Assembly (NCBI GenBank): GCA_963675565.2
Contig: CAXXYD010000004.1
Coordinates: forward strand, 1,302,001-1,366,000
Source of the DNA: JARRKU01 sp963675565
Lineage (GTDB): Bacteria; Desulfobacterota; Desulfobacteria; Desulfobacterales; Desulfosarcinaceae
DNA: 64,000 bases
Direction of reading: 5' to 3'
This document shows positions 50,526-60,062 of this stretch, piece after piece; position 1 is the stretch's first letter, and each line of letters opens with the position of its first letter. A program made the position numbers and the translations under genes. The notes below the pieces were generated by a model, which was given only the letters and a program-made list of their open reading frames with translations, was not told the origin of the DNA and did not search any database.

Positions 50526-51065
50526 ATGAACCCAATTGACATCATTCACTTGTATTATCCACCCGGGGACAAATTAACGCAGGTCCTCTTGCGACACAGC
50601 GAACAAGTTCGTGACAAGGCATTGGCCGTCGCCGAGAAAGTGCCTCACTTGGCCCCTGACTTGGATTTCATTTCCCAGGCGGCCATGCTCCATGACATCG
50701 GCATCCTGCGAACCGGCGCTGCCGGAACCCAGTGCCGCGGCAGGCAGCCGTACATCTGTCACGGCGTCATCGGAAGAGAGATGTTGGAGCGGCATGGACT
50801 CCGGCAACACGCCCTGATATGCGAACGGCACGTGGGTGCAGGCATTTCCAGGCAAGACATCCTGTCCAATGGACTTCCGCTGCCGGCGCGTGATATGTTG
50901 CCCATTACCCTCGAGGAAATTATCGTTTGCTATGCCGATAAATTTTTTTCCAAAGCCAATGGTACGCACGAACACAGTATAGAACGAATCATTGCCGATA
51001 TACAGCGGTACGGAAAAGCACAGGCGGATCGTTTCATTGAGTGGCACAACATGTTTTCAGCATGA
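50526..51065 (+). CDS. HD-domain phosphohydrolase
   Basis: 179 residues, starting 8 bases after prfB. HD motif MLHDIGILRTG (near residue 57), metal residues His in ICHGVIG and ICERHVG, and a C-terminal Asp in CYADKFF: the arrangement of small HD hydrolases. The substrate is unknown. It lies between prfB and thiE; the 14-base gap to thiE suggests co-transcription. Confidence 0.8.
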   Translation: MNPIDIIHLYYPPGDKLTQVLLRHSEQVRDKALAVAEKVPHLAPDLDFISQAAMLHDIGILRTGAAGTQCRGRQPYICHGVIGREMLERHGLRQHALICERHVGAGISRQDILSNGLPLPARDMLPITLEEIIVCYADKFFSKANGTHEHSIERIIADIQRYGKAQADRFIEWHNMFSA

Positions 51066-51079
51066 GGGGAGAAATTACA

Positions 51080-51706
51080 ATGCAAACCATGGAGGAGTTG
51101 CTCAAATTTTACTTTATCACAGACGATGGTAAAGCCGACATCTGTGTTGTCGAACAAGTGGATATCGCCCTTGCCGCCGGAGCCACTATGATCCAGTACC
51201 GCAACAAGCATTTTAGTCTGAAATTTTACGATGAAGTTCGGACCGTTGGCAATGCCTGTGGGCAGCTGCATGTCCCGCTTGTCATCAACGACAATATCCT
51301 GCTGGCCAAAGCGGTGGAAGCCGCCGGCGTGCATGTGGGGCAAGAGGACGATTCGCCCCAGATGGCCCGAAAAATCCTGGGGCCGAACGCGCTGGTGGGC
51401 CTGTCCGTCTCATCCATGGAGGAGTTGCAAAGCAGCAACCTGGACGGTTGCGACTACATCGGCTGCGGGCCGATCTTTGTCACCGACACCAAAAGCGATG
51501 CAAAACCCGAGGGCGGGCTCGAACTGCTCAGAACGGTGGTCAAAGAATCCATTCTCCCGGTGGTGGCCATCGGCGGCATCAATGCGGCCAACGCCGGCCA
51601 GTGCTTCGAACAGGGCGCTGTGGGCGTTGCTGTTATCAGTGCCATCAGCCGTGTACGGGACCCCCGCAGTGCAGCTCGTGATCTGGCCCGCGCATGCGGC
51701 CTGTAG
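51080..51706 (+). CDS. thiE: Thiamine-phosphate synthase
   Basis: 208 residues from ATG 51080 with GAGGGGAGA upstream; the overlapping start 51041 is less likely. Motifs: FYFITDDG, MIQYRNKH (substrate phosphate/pyrophosphate contacts), VGLSVSSMEE, YIGCGPIFVTDTKSDA and VVAIGGINAAN. Joins HMP-PP and thiazole phosphate to give thiamine phosphate. thiD follows 18 bases later. No TPP riboswitch was found upstream. Confidence 0.9.
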   Translation: MQTMEELLKFYFITDDGKADICVVEQVDIALAAGATMIQYRNKHFSLKFYDEVRTVGNACGQLHVPLVINDNILLAKAVEAAGVHVGQEDDSPQMARKILGPNALVGLSVSSMEELQSSNLDGCDYIGCGPIFVTDTKSDAKPEGGLELLRTVVKESILPVVAIGGINAANAGQCFEQGAVGVAVISAISRVRDPRSAARDLARACGL

Positions 51707-51724
51707 GTTGAAAGGAAAGCACAA

Positions 51725-52561
51725 TTGACCGACCCATCCAATCGCCTCCGGGTGGCGCTGACCATTGCCGGCTCGGACAGTTCGGGAGGTGCCGGCATTC
51801 AGGCCGACCTGAAGACATTCCAGGCCCTTGGCGTATATGGGATGAGCGCCATTACCGCCGTGACCGTGCAAAACACCCGGACGGTCCGCGCCATCCAGGA
51901 AATCCGTCCGCAGATCGTTCATGACCAGATCAGCTGCCTGTTCGACGACATTGTCATTGATGCCGTCAAGATCGGCATGGTATCCAGCGTCCCCCTTATT
52001 TCAGCCATTGCCGATGCCCTTGACGCGGTGGCACGGCCCCCCATCGTACTGGACCCCGTAATGATCTCCAAAAGCGGGTATGCCCTGCTGAAAAGGGACG
52101 CCCAAAAGGCCTTGATCCGCCGGTTATTCCCTTTGGCGGAAGTGGTCACCCCCAATATCCACGAAGCCGAAAAACTGGTGGGCCGCGAGATCCGTGAACT
52201 GACGCAGATGGGAGATGCCGCCAGACAGATTGCAGCTCTGGGCGCTGCCAAAGTGGTCATCAAAGGAGGGCATATGCAAGGCGCCCTGGCAACCGATATT
52301 TTATACGACGGCACATCATTTCAGCAGCTCAGCAGACCTCGCATGGACACTCCCAACACCCACGGCACCGGATGCACGTTTTCATCGGCAATCGCCGCCT
52401 ACCTGGCCAGAGGCAATGCGTTTTTCGATGCCGTTAAAAAAGCGAAAACCTATATCAGCGGCGCCATTGAACATTCCCTGGACATCGGCAAAGGCCATGG
52501 ACCGACCCATCATTTTTTTGATCTCTATGCCCGGTCGGGACTTTTGGACGATGCGGATTAG
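51725..52561 (+). CDS. thiD: Hydroxymethylpyrimidine/phosphomethylpyrimidine kinase (TTG start)
   Basis: 278 residues. Starts with TTG 51725 preceded by AAAGGAA; an ATG is not available nearby in frame. TIAGSDSSGGAGIQAD (HMP site), LDPVMISKSG, GTGCTFSSAIAAYLA (anion hole and catalytic Cys). Phosphorylates HMP and HMP-P in thiamine synthesis. Pairs with thiE. Confidence 0.9.
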   Translation: MTDPSNRLRVALTIAGSDSSGGAGIQADLKTFQALGVYGMSAITAVTVQNTRTVRAIQEIRPQIVHDQISCLFDDIVIDAVKIGMVSSVPLISAIADALDAVARPPIVLDPVMISKSGYALLKRDAQKALIRRLFPLAEVVTPNIHEAEKLVGREIRELTQMGDAARQIAALGAAKVVIKGGHMQGALATDILYDGTSFQQLSRPRMDTPNTHGTGCTFSSAIAAYLARGNAFFDAVKKAKTYISGAIEHSLDIGKGHGPTHHFFDLYARSGLLDDAD

Positions 52562-52630
52562 GTCCACCGTCGTGTCCACTTCCGGCATGCGCACTTTTTA
52601 CTGTTTATGGAATTGAGGAAACCAGCCCCG

Positions 52631-53410
52631 ATGAATATTTTTGACAGTCACTGCCATCTCGATGACCGCTCCTATGACCAGGATCTGGATGCGGTGATCA
52701 AGCGGGCGCAGCATGCCGGCGTAAGCGCCATGATGGTGGTGGGGGTGGATCTGGAAAGTTCTCAAAAAGCCGTATCCATTGCTCAATCGTGGCAGGCAAT
52801 CATCGCCGCAGTGGGCGTTCACCCCCACGACGCAAGCACCTGCAGCGAAGATACGATTAGCGCGCTGGTTGACCTGGCGTCAAACCCCGAGGTCAAGGCC
52901 TGGGGGGAAACCGGATTGGACTTTAACCGCATGTATTCCCCCCGGAACGATCAGGAACGGTGGTTCACACGCCAATTGGAAGCGGCCGCAACGCTCAAAT
53001 TGCCCCTGATCTTCCATGAGCGGGACACTCAGGGGCGTTTTCTGGATATTCTGCGATCCAACTGGGAAAACGACCGCAAAGGGGTGGTGCACTGCTTTTC
53101 AGGGACACCGGACGAACTCAAGGGATACCTGGATTTGGGCCTGTATATCGGCGTCACGGGTATCCTGACCATCAAAAGCAGGGGCAGGCAACTGCGTCGC
53201 CTGGTGACGGAAATTCCCGCCGACCGGCTGCTGGTTGAAACCGACGCCCCCTATCTGACGCCGACACCGGAACGCAACAAATTTCGCCGCAACGAACCGG
53301 CTTTTGTGCGCACCGTCCTGTTCAAACTGGCCGAAACGAGGCAAACGGACCCTGAGTCATTGGCGGCCACGGTCTGGAACAACACCTGCGCCCTCTTCGA
53401 TGTGGCCTGA
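52631..53410 (+). CDS. tatD: TatD-family metal-dependent hydrolase
   Basis: 259 residues from ATG 52631 (GAGG upstream), so the N-terminus MNIFDSHCHLDD matches the family. Metal site HCHLD, Glu in WGETGLDF, IFHERDTQ, VVHCFSG, and LVETDAPYLTP with the terminal Asp. TatD enzymes are 3'-5' DNases or D-aminoacyl-tRNA deacylases. Follows thiD but need not share its role. Confidence 0.9.
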   Translation: MNIFDSHCHLDDRSYDQDLDAVIKRAQHAGVSAMMVVGVDLESSQKAVSIAQSWQAIIAAVGVHPHDASTCSEDTISALVDLASNPEVKAWGETGLDFNRMYSPRNDQERWFTRQLEAAATLKLPLIFHERDTQGRFLDILRSNWENDRKGVVHCFSGTPDELKGYLDLGLYIGVTGILTIKSRGRQLRRLVTEIPADRLLVETDAPYLTPTPERNKFRRNEPAFVRTVLFKLAETRQTDPESLAATVWNNTCALFDVA

Positions 53411-53441
53411 ATACGGTTCACTGCCACCGAAAAGGCCATGA

Positions 53442-54722
53442 TTACCGCAACCCCGCCCCTCCGGTGGCCCTCGCCTTTTGCGGTGAAAGCCAGGCAAACG
53501 CCCCTTTGGCATCCCGATGTTTTTTTTTGCGGGCGGGTCTTGCGCCTGCCGGCGGAATTGTCTTGCGGGAGCCGGGAGCACCGGCGACCGCTGTCAATGC
53601 AGTGTGATAATTGAAATCCACCAGAGTACGCTGCTCCACAGGCGCCCCGATGGCTTTGTTGATGGCCCGCACCATCTGGCTGTCATCATCGGTTATAAGG
53701 GTAAACGCCTGGCCGCTGCGTTCGGCCCTGCCGGTCCTGCCGATGCGGTGGATATAGGTTTCGGATGTGGACGGCATATCGAAGTTGATCACATGGGAGA
53801 CATTGGAGACATCGATGCCGCGAGCGGCAATATCCGTGGCCACCAGAACCTGGAATTTTCCTGATTTGAAGCCGCTCATGGCCTCCTGACGCCGCGCCTG
53901 GGAAAGGTTCCCCTGCAGCGAAGCGGCACGATAGCCGGCCTTGGTCAGTTTTCCGCCCAACTGCTTGGCACGATGTTTGGTCCGCGTGAAAACCAGAACG
54001 GCGTCCGTGTGCGTATTGCCCAGCAGTCGCAACAAGAGCGCAGTCTTCAAATGCCTGGGCACGGGGTAAAAGGCATGGCTGACCGTGTCTGCCGGTGCGT
54101 CGTGGGCCACCTGCACACGAACCGGGTTCTGCAGGATATCGCCAGCCAAACGGCGGATTTGAGCCGGCATGGTGGCCGAAAACAACAACGTCTGACGCTG
54201 CCGGTTCGGCAAGTGGCCTAAAATTCGGCGAATGTCCGGTAAAAAACCCATATCGAACATCTGATCGGCTTCATCCAGCACAAGGACTTCCACTCGGGAA
54301 AGGTCGACGGTTCGGCGGCCGATATGGTCAAGAAGCCGCCCCGGGCAGGCGACGACAATGTCGGCGCGTTTCAGGGACTGCACTTGCGGTCCAATTCCTA
54401 CGCCGCCGTATATCGTCACGCTGCGCAGGCCGGTTGCGGCGCCCAGGGTTTGAATGGCTTGGTGAATTTGCTCGGCCAACTCGCGTGTGGGGGCAACGAT
54501 CAAGGCACGTACGCCCCCCCGCCGACCGTCCAGCAGCCGATGCAAAATCGGCAGCGCAAAGGCGGCCGTTTTTCCGGTTCCGGTTTGGGCCAGTCCCATC
54601 AAATCAATGCCTTGCATGATTTTTGGAATGGCCTGGGCCTGTATGGGTGTCGGGGTGGAATATCCAGCGGCTGCTATCCCTGCCGCGATAGGGGGGGAAA
54701 ATAAAAATGATTTAAAATTCAA
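53442..54722 (-). CDS. DEAD-box RNA helicase, RhlE type (TTG start)
   Basis: 426 residues. The in-frame start is TTG 54722; the frame begins NFKSFLFSPPI. Q-motif PTPIQAQAIP, Walker A AQTGTGKTAAF, DEAD box VLDEADQMFDMG, SAT (LFSATMPAQIR), motif V IAARGIDV and motif VI HRIGRTGR all intact; basic tail with RPARKKKHRDAKG. It unwinds structured RNA, often in ribosome assembly or cold. Followed upstream (higher coordinates) by an RRM and a cold-shock gene on the same strand: a cold/RNA gene group. Confidence 0.9.
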   Translation of the reverse strand: MNFKSFLFSPPIAAGIAAAGYSTPTPIQAQAIPKIMQGIDLMGLAQTGTGKTAAFALPILHRLLDGRRGGVRALIVAPTRELAEQIHQAIQTLGAATGLRSVTIYGGVGIGPQVQSLKRADIVVACPGRLLDHIGRRTVDLSRVEVLVLDEADQMFDMGFLPDIRRILGHLPNRQRQTLLFSATMPAQIRRLAGDILQNPVRVQVAHDAPADTVSHAFYPVPRHLKTALLLRLLGNTHTDAVLVFTRTKHRAKQLGGKLTKAGYRAASLQGNLSQARRQEAMSGFKSGKFQVLVATDIAARGIDVSNVSHVINFDMPSTSETYIHRIGRTGRAERSGQAFTLITDDDSQMVRAINKAIGAPVEQRTLVDFNYHTALTAVAGAPGSRKTIPPAGARPARKKKHRDAKGAFAWLSPQKARATGGAGLR

Positions 54723-54759
54723 ATGATCGTCTTTCTAATAAAATAAGCATGGGGTTGAT

Positions 54760-55044
54760 TCAATACCCCCTTCTGCGAAAGGGGCGTTTCTTTCGTCGTT
54801 TTCCGCCCGAATCTGCGGGCCTGACGGTGATGTGATTGCCGTCGATCCGGTTTCCGTTCAATGCCTTGATCGCCTGGTCGGCCTCGGAATTGCTGGGCAT
54901 TTCGATGAAACCAAAACCTTTTGGCTTGCCTGAAAACCGGTCTTTGATCACCTTTACGGTTTTGATTTCTCCAAACGCGCCAAACAAGGCCGTCAAGGTA
55001 TCTTCCGTGGTGCTAAATGATAAATTTCCCAGATAGATGTTCAT
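54760..55044 (-). CDS. RRM RNA-binding protein
   Basis: 94 residues; AAAGGTC upstream. One RRM: RNP2 IYLGNLS, RNP1 KGFGFIEM. C-terminal basic tail GGKRRKKRPFRRRGY. Proteins of this type in bacteria resemble cyanobacterial cold-induced Rbp. It lies 37 bases before the helicase gene and near a cold-shock protein, suggesting a shared cold response. Confidence 0.9.
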   Translation of the reverse strand: MNIYLGNLSFSTTEDTLTALFGAFGEIKTVKVIKDRFSGKPKGFGFIEMPSNSEADQAIKALNGNRIDGNHITVRPADSGGKRRKKRPFRRRGY

Positions 55045-55226
55045 GCTAGAGACCTTTCAGCTTTCATTGTTTCGCTTAATTATCGACGGAAAGGCAAGCC
55101 GCACCGTCATTAGAGGGCAGACTTGGATCAAGGCGCAGAATGAACACCCCATGGCATGCCAGGTGGCCGAAACGCTTTCCAAAAGGCGAGAGCAAAGTGT
55201 GCGGAAACCACTAAATAAAATAACAA

Positions 55227-55258
55227 GGGGCAGCCTCCTGAACGTGGAGGCTTGCCCC
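55227..55258 (-). terminator. Terminator of the cold-shock gene
   Basis: GGGGCAGCCTCC (55227-55238) pairs with GGAGGCTTGCCCC (55246-55258) with one bulge. On the minus strand it is followed by TTGTTATTTTATTT. The plus strand shows CCCCTTTTTAAA as well, so it can act both ways. Confidence 0.8.
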
Positions 55259-55277
55259 TTTTTAAAGCTATCTAAAT

Positions 55278-55478
55278 TTAGCTGACGGTAACATTTACAG
55301 CGGCAGGGCCTTTTTGGCCTTGCTCGATGTCAAAGGTAACCCGGTCGCCTTCGTTGAGGCTTTTAAAACCGCTTGCGTTGATGGCTGAATGGTGAACAAA
55401 TACATCGGGTCCGTTTTCCTGCTCGATAAAGCCGAACCCTTTTTGGTCGTTAAACCACTTGACAATTCCTTCGGTCAT
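55278..55478 (-). CDS. Cold-shock protein, CspA type
   Basis: 66 residues: VKWFNDQKGFGFIEQ (RNP1) and DVFVHHSAI (RNP2), the OB-fold of CspA proteins; AAAGGAGG precedes the ATG. RNA chaperone, single-strand RNA/DNA binding. The upstream segment (55479-55562) is a plausible structured leader. Ends before a terminator. Confidence 0.92.
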   Translation of the reverse strand: MTEGIVKWFNDQKGFGFIEQENGPDVFVHHSAINASGFKSLNEGDRVTFDIEQGQKGPAAVNVTVS

Positions 55479-55910
55479 GGTGACATCCTCCTTTCGTTAA
55501 AATGCTCAAAATTTTAGACTGGAGGATGCAACACATGAAAAGATATGTCCTTCAGAAAAAAACCGCTCCGTAAATCCAGTGCGGAGCCTTGTTGAAGGCC
55601 CTACAATAACATCTTTATTTTCAAAAGCAAGCTATTTTAACATCCTGCCCCCATTTTAGGCTCATGCCGTTTTTGTGCAGGCGATTTTTCACTACCCCTC
55701 GTCGGAACCCCCGGAACCGGGATTAGGGATTGAACCCGCATCCCCGAACAGCGGTTTCATCAAAGCAGCGATATTCTGCGTGCTAATCAAACATATCACC
55801 GGGCATGCCGGTTGCAAACGCTGATGGTGCTATCGGCCCCGTAAAGCGGGGGCTTGCATTACAGGCTTCGGCAGGACTGGGCCTGATCATCAAGCCACAA
55901 CGATACAAAG
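55479..55910. other. Intergenic region with orphan terminator
   Basis: 432 bases between the GAF and Csp genes. It contains a minus-strand terminator (55556-55587). The stretch 55590-55910 has no gene that could be supported, although it is not AT-rich; it may hold a 3' UTR or a small RNA. Confidence 0.5.
55556..55587 (-). terminator. Minus-strand terminator upstream of csp
   Basis: GCTCCG/CGGAGC stem (55565-55570 and 55582-55587) followed on the minus strand by GG and seven T. It lies 78 bases upstream of csp and over 320 bases downstream of the GAF gene. Confidence 0.6.
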
Positions 55911-56489
55911 TTACCCGAAGGCCTTGCCAATGTCGCCGATGATCTGTTTGATCAACCTTTTGCGGGCTTCGTTAGTAATCAGGATTTCAGAATAGCGTTT
56001 GCTGTTGTTAATGGCAACCGCCACCATGCGGGCGATAAAGTTCAGCAACTCAAGGTCTTCGGTGGTAAAGTCTCCATTTTTCTTGTTCAGGGATTGAAGT
56101 GTGCCTAAACAATGTTCTCTGCAATCAATCAAAGGGGTACAAATCAGATTGCGTGTATGGAACCCTGTCATCAAATCCACTTCTTTACAAAAGCGGCTGT
56201 CTTCATAGGCATTGTAAACTATTGCGGGCTTGCGGTGTTCAAAAACCCACCCGGCCACGCCCAATGATTTTGGAATCCGGATTTCATTCTTTCCAAGGTC
56301 AAGCGATGAAAAGATGGTAAGCTGGTCTTTCATTGGTTGAAATAAAAAAATCGATGACCTTTCGGAATCCATAAATTGATTGAGGTTGGTCATGGAAACT
56401 GAAAGCGCCGTGTCAATGTCGCTCTCCAGATCAAAAAGCTGTGAAAGTTCCATCCCCAAACGATACGGTTGAATTTTGCCTTCTTTCAT
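55911..56489 (-). CDS. GAF-domain protein
   Basis: 192 residues, single GAF domain (about 20-170): SERSSIFLFQPMKDQLTIFS, PKSLGVAGWVFEHRKPAIV, RNLICTPLIDCREHCLGTL and LLNFIARMVAVAINN. No output domain follows, only a short basic C-terminus (RKRLIKQIIGDIGK), so this may be a stand-alone ligand sensor or partner of a separate kinase or cyclase. Ligand unknown. Confidence 0.85.
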   Translation of the reverse strand: MKEGKIQPYRLGMELSQLFDLESDIDTALSVSMTNLNQFMDSERSSIFLFQPMKDQLTIFSSLDLGKNEIRIPKSLGVAGWVFEHRKPAIVYNAYEDSRFCKEVDLMTGFHTRNLICTPLIDCREHCLGTLQSLNKKNGDFTTEDLELLNFIARMVAVAINNSKRYSEILITNEARKRLIKQIIGDIGKAFG

Positions 56490-57012
56490 TTTTCCATCCT
56501 CGCTGAAGCAAAGTTAAATCGGAGCATGGCTATATATTAATTTATCACAAATATGGGAGGCGTGTAAAATATGGCAAGGCTATCTATCTTGGAATTCCGG
56601 AATTTAAAGCATTTTCAGGTATGAATTGAAGAGCTCGGCGCCAAACGCATTCCGAATCCCCTTTAATCCGGTGGGTACCCTACCGATTTGCGACGAGCCG
56701 AATCTGCATGTATCCATACCGACCTTCTTGCCGGTTGATATGCTGATTCTATGAATACTGATGCGGAAAATATCTTTTTATCGAAAACACGAAGCGGTCC
56801 ATGCCCAAAAGCTCAGCCGTATCCTGGTCAAACACAGCCCAAAAAAGTATTGTCGGCCATATCGCAGCAAAATCCGCGGCAGGCCCGCGGTCGATGAGCC
56901 CCATCCATTGGAGGAGAACAAACTTAGCTTCCAGAGAGTATATCCAGGGCGGGTCCAGTTTCGCAACCGTCCACCGCAACCCCCGGAACCGGCATCTTGA
57001 ATGGAGACCACT
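56490..57012. other. Intergenic region
   Basis: 523 bases without a supported gene. The frames at 56749-57122 show no recognisable domain or ribosome site. A 15-base stretch AACCCCCGGAACCGG occurs here near 56978 and again near 55706. Confidence 0.45.
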
Positions 57013-57537
57013 CTAGAAATATCTTTCAAAAAAATCTCGATATGTATTGGACCCTGACAGAAAAAGTGCATTAATAGTGCTGATGGTGTTGCTATTTTTT
57101 GGTATATTACAATGATCCGCAAATGCTTGAGCTATTTTGGCCTCTGAAATGCCCTGTGATTTGAGAATATTGGAATACTCATTCAGTCTTTGCGGCAGCA
57201 TATCGCCGAACGCATCAGCCACTTTTGGACTCAGCTTGTTATAATGCCTGAAGAGTTTTGAATAAATTCCACCCACCACCTTTGCCTTCTTCAACGATTT
57301 TTTTGTCCCGAACGCTTCATTTGCAGCCATTTCCATAGCCAAACATTCAAGACATATCCTCTCAAAATAAATGGCCGAACGTGACTGACGGCCACTATTT
57401 GCCAAACTTCCAATAATCGTTGTTTTTTTCTCATCGGTCATTAAAAAGGCTATGGCCGAAAAGACGCCGTCTGCTTTTGTGGCATTAAATAAGAAGAGGC
57501 CCATAACTTTCCATCTTTTATGAATGGCTTGGATCAT
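57013..57537 (-). CDS. Hypothetical protein
   Basis: 174 residues (or 163 from a second ATG, 57504, giving MGLFLFN). Base composition is lower in GC than neighbours. The protein is mostly helical: AMEMAANEAFGTKKSLKKAK, LFRHYNKLSPKVADAFGDM, EYSNILKSQGISEAKIAQA. No signal or TM segment. I do not recognise it. The AT-rich isolated position could mean acquired DNA, but no mobile element is near. Confidence 0.55.
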   Translation of the reverse strand: MIQAIHKRWKVMGLFLFNATKADGVFSAIAFLMTDEKKTTIIGSLANSGRQSRSAIYFERICLECLAMEMAANEAFGTKKSLKKAKVVGGIYSKLFRHYNKLSPKVADAFGDMLPQRLNEYSNILKSQGISEAKIAQAFADHCNIPKNSNTISTINALFLSGSNTYRDFFERYF

Positions 57538-57979
57538 TCAGTGATAATCTATCACCGCCAATATCGTATGGGGCTATTTATAATGCATGATTGTTAGGAT
57601 TTTATTAATTGCCTCAGGGCCCCCGACATCAACAGCCAGCCATTTTAGACCCCTGCATTTCATCTTTCAGGCTTTTTGCCCATGGGGCAAACAGGTCCCG
57701 CAAAGGTACCCACTCAATCCGGATAACAGGACCATCCCACAGCTGCTATCGGAGTGAAAGAGGTCAAGCCATAGAAAGTTCCTGTACTTCGGCTGTTCGT
57801 ATAAACAACGGCCCCGGGCAATCATTTCTCATTGATTTTTAACTTAGTTTTAACACCCCGGTAACAGTGGGAAGTCAATATTACCTGTCAAGCCAACGCT
57901 GCGCTGCCTTAGATTTGCGGCCCGCGCCGGTTTGGCTTCCAGGATCCTGGCAACGCGACAGCCAACAGGGTATACTGCC
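57538..57979. other. Intergenic region
   Basis: 442 bases. No gene, terminator or clear promoter was found; AT-rich at 57540-57610. Confidence 0.45.
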
Positions 57980-59857
57980 ATGAAAGATAACCATTCGCAT
58001 AGCGTGACGCCCACACCCAATGCACCCCTTATTCAATTCCACCGCCTCCCCAGGCGACCGCTGGCCCGTCGGCTGACCGCTTTGGCGATACGGCCGCTGG
58101 AACGGCTGCTGTCCATTGAAGCAATTAACGACTGGTACACCGATCTGGTCAACGCCAAGGCTCAGGATGCGCCATTTTCGAAGATCCTGGAATTGCGCGG
58201 CCTGACTTACCAGGTTACCTCCGGGGACCGATCAAAAATACCCCACCACGGTCCCCTGGTGGTGGTGGCCAACCATCCATTCGGAGGTATCGAGGGGATA
58301 GTCCTCGGCGACCTGCTGCAGCGGATTCGGCCGGACACCAAAATTCTGGGCAACTATCTTCTCAATCATATTGAACCCATCCGTGATTCGATCATCCCGG
58401 TTGATCCGTTTGGCCGGAAATCCTCGGTATCCGCCAATGCCAAAACTTTCAGAGATTGCCTGCGATGGTTGAAAGCAGGCAACTGCCTGGTGACTTTCCC
58501 GGCCGGGGAAGTGTCCCATTATCGTCACCGGCAGCGCAGGATCATCGATCCGCCCTGGAGCGCTCATGTAGCAGCGATGGCGCGTCTAAGCGGCGCGCAG
58601 GTGCTCCCCATATATTTGCCGGGGCGCAACAGCCTGTTGTTTAATTTCATGGGGTTGATCCATCCGCGGTTGCGTACGGCCATGCTGGCACGGGAACTGA
58701 TCGCCAGACAGGGATCCCAGATGCATGTGTTCATCGGCCGGCCAATTACTCGCGAGCGGATGAAGTGCTATCCTGAAGACCAGGATCTGATCCGCTGGCT
58801 GCGATTCAAAACCTATTTTCAGGCCAACCGTGCAGGAACCAGCAGCGTACCCAAAGCATTGCTTAAAAAAATCCCCAAGCCCGAAGCCTGCCGTCCCCCC
58901 GTCCAAAAACTGGTGGGGGCGGTTCCTGAAAGTCTGTTGACCGCCGAGATAGCCGCCCTTTCCAATGAGAATTGTCTGCTTCGGCACAAGCAGATGGCGG
59001 TCTATGCCGCCGACAGCGAGCAGATCCCCCATCTTCTGCGGGAAATCGGAAGGCTGCGGGAAAAAACCTTCCGTGACGTGGGTGAAGGCACGGGCAAATC
59101 CATGGATATTGACCTGTTCGACAGTTATTACCGTCATCTGATTCTGTGGAATTCAAGCCGGTCCGAAGTGGTGGGCGCCTATCGAATGGGTGACACGGGC
59201 GACATCCTGTCCCGGTTCGGCCGTAAAGGACTCTATACCCATTCCCTGTTCCGCTTTAAAACCGGGCTGCTGCATTATCTGGAGCACTCAATGGAGCTGG
59301 GCCGGTCCTTCATTCGGTCGAAATACCAACGTCATCCCAACAGTCTTGCATTGCTGTGGAAAGGGATTGGCACCTACCTGGTTAAGCATCCCCAGTACCG
59401 AATTCTTTTCGGACCGGTGAGCATCAGCAACAACTACCATCGGATGTCCAAGCATATCATGGTAAAATTTCTTCAGGGCTACTGCACGAGCAAGAAACTC
59501 TCTGCATATGTAAGTCCGCGGCGCCCCTTGCGGCAATGGCCCAATCGCAGCATGCACGACATTGCCAGGCGCCTGTCAAGCGGTTCTATTGACGATCTGT
59601 CCATGCTGGTGGCGGAAATCGAAGACGACGGCAAACGGGTGCCGGTGCTGATCAAACAATACCTGAAGCTCAACGGACAGTTCATCGCCTTTAACGTGGA
59701 TCGCAATTTTTCCGATGCCATTGACGGGCTGGTGGTGGTCGACCTGCTGCAGACGGAAACCAAACTGCTCGACCGTTTCATGGGTGTGGACGGAAGCCGA
59801 TTTTACAGGGAATACTGGTCAGCAGACCAAATCAAAAGCCAATCGCGCTATCAATGA
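57980..59857 (+). CDS. PlsC-GNAT fusion, OlsF-like bifunctional acyltransferase
   Basis: 625 residues from ATG 57980; a TTG at 57932 would add 16 residues. N-terminal part (about 60-270) is an LPLAT domain with VVANHPFGGIEGI, an HP-x-G pattern typical of this subgroup, and FPAGEVSHY. The C-terminal part (about 310-600) is an OlsB-type N-acyltransferase: VYAADSEQIPHLLREIGRLR, SRSEVVGAYRMGD, ELGRSFIRSKYQ, FGPVSISNNYHRMSK. This architecture matches OlsF, which makes ornithine lipid by N- and O-acylation; which amino acid is used is not clear. Cytosolic face of the inner membrane. Confidence 0.8.
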   Translation: MKDNHSHSVTPTPNAPLIQFHRLPRRPLARRLTALAIRPLERLLSIEAINDWYTDLVNAKAQDAPFSKILELRGLTYQVTSGDRSKIPHHGPLVVVANHPFGGIEGIVLGDLLQRIRPDTKILGNYLLNHIEPIRDSIIPVDPFGRKSSVSANAKTFRDCLRWLKAGNCLVTFPAGEVSHYRHRQRRIIDPPWSAHVAAMARLSGAQVLPIYLPGRNSLLFNFMGLIHPRLRTAMLARELIARQGSQMHVFIGRPITRERMKCYPEDQDLIRWLRFKTYFQANRAGTSSVPKALLKKIPKPEACRPPVQKLVGAVPESLLTAEIAALSNENCLLRHKQMAVYAADSEQIPHLLREIGRLREKTFRDVGEGTGKSMDIDLFDSYYRHLILWNSSRSEVVGAYRMGDTGDILSRFGRKGLYTHSLFRFKTGLLHYLEHSMELGRSFIRSKYQRHPNSLALLWKGIGTYLVKHPQYRILFGPVSISNNYHRMSKHIMVKFLQGYCTSKKLSAYVSPRRPLRQWPNRSMHDIARRLSSGSIDDLSMLVAEIEDDGKRVPVLIKQYLKLNGQFIAFNVDRNFSDAIDGLVVVDLLQTETKLLDRFMGVDGSRFYREYWSADQIKSQSRYQ

Positions 59858-60062
59858 GCCTGACTCGGCGCGAAGAACGATCCGATGAGGACCTGGCCAC
59901 AGACGCTCACCCGAACACCCGTCACCATAGCGGCCAGGGTTCAAAGTTGCATTCTTCCCCCAGAACCCCGGTGGGCAGCAGAAGGTTCACGTTTTGGGGC
60001 TGCTGCAATGCCCCGCTCTTTAATTTCTCCTTAGGAGAGCAAAGGCCGGCAGAGAAACAAAA

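Noticed and set aside
55690..55900. tRNA gene suggested by a GGATTGAACCCGCATCC-like T-arm
   Set aside because: No matching acceptor stem, D-arm or anticodon arm could be folded around it.
56749..57122. Short frames in the gap after the GAF gene
   Set aside because: Frames on both strands overlap each other and show no domain, conserved motif or ribosome site.
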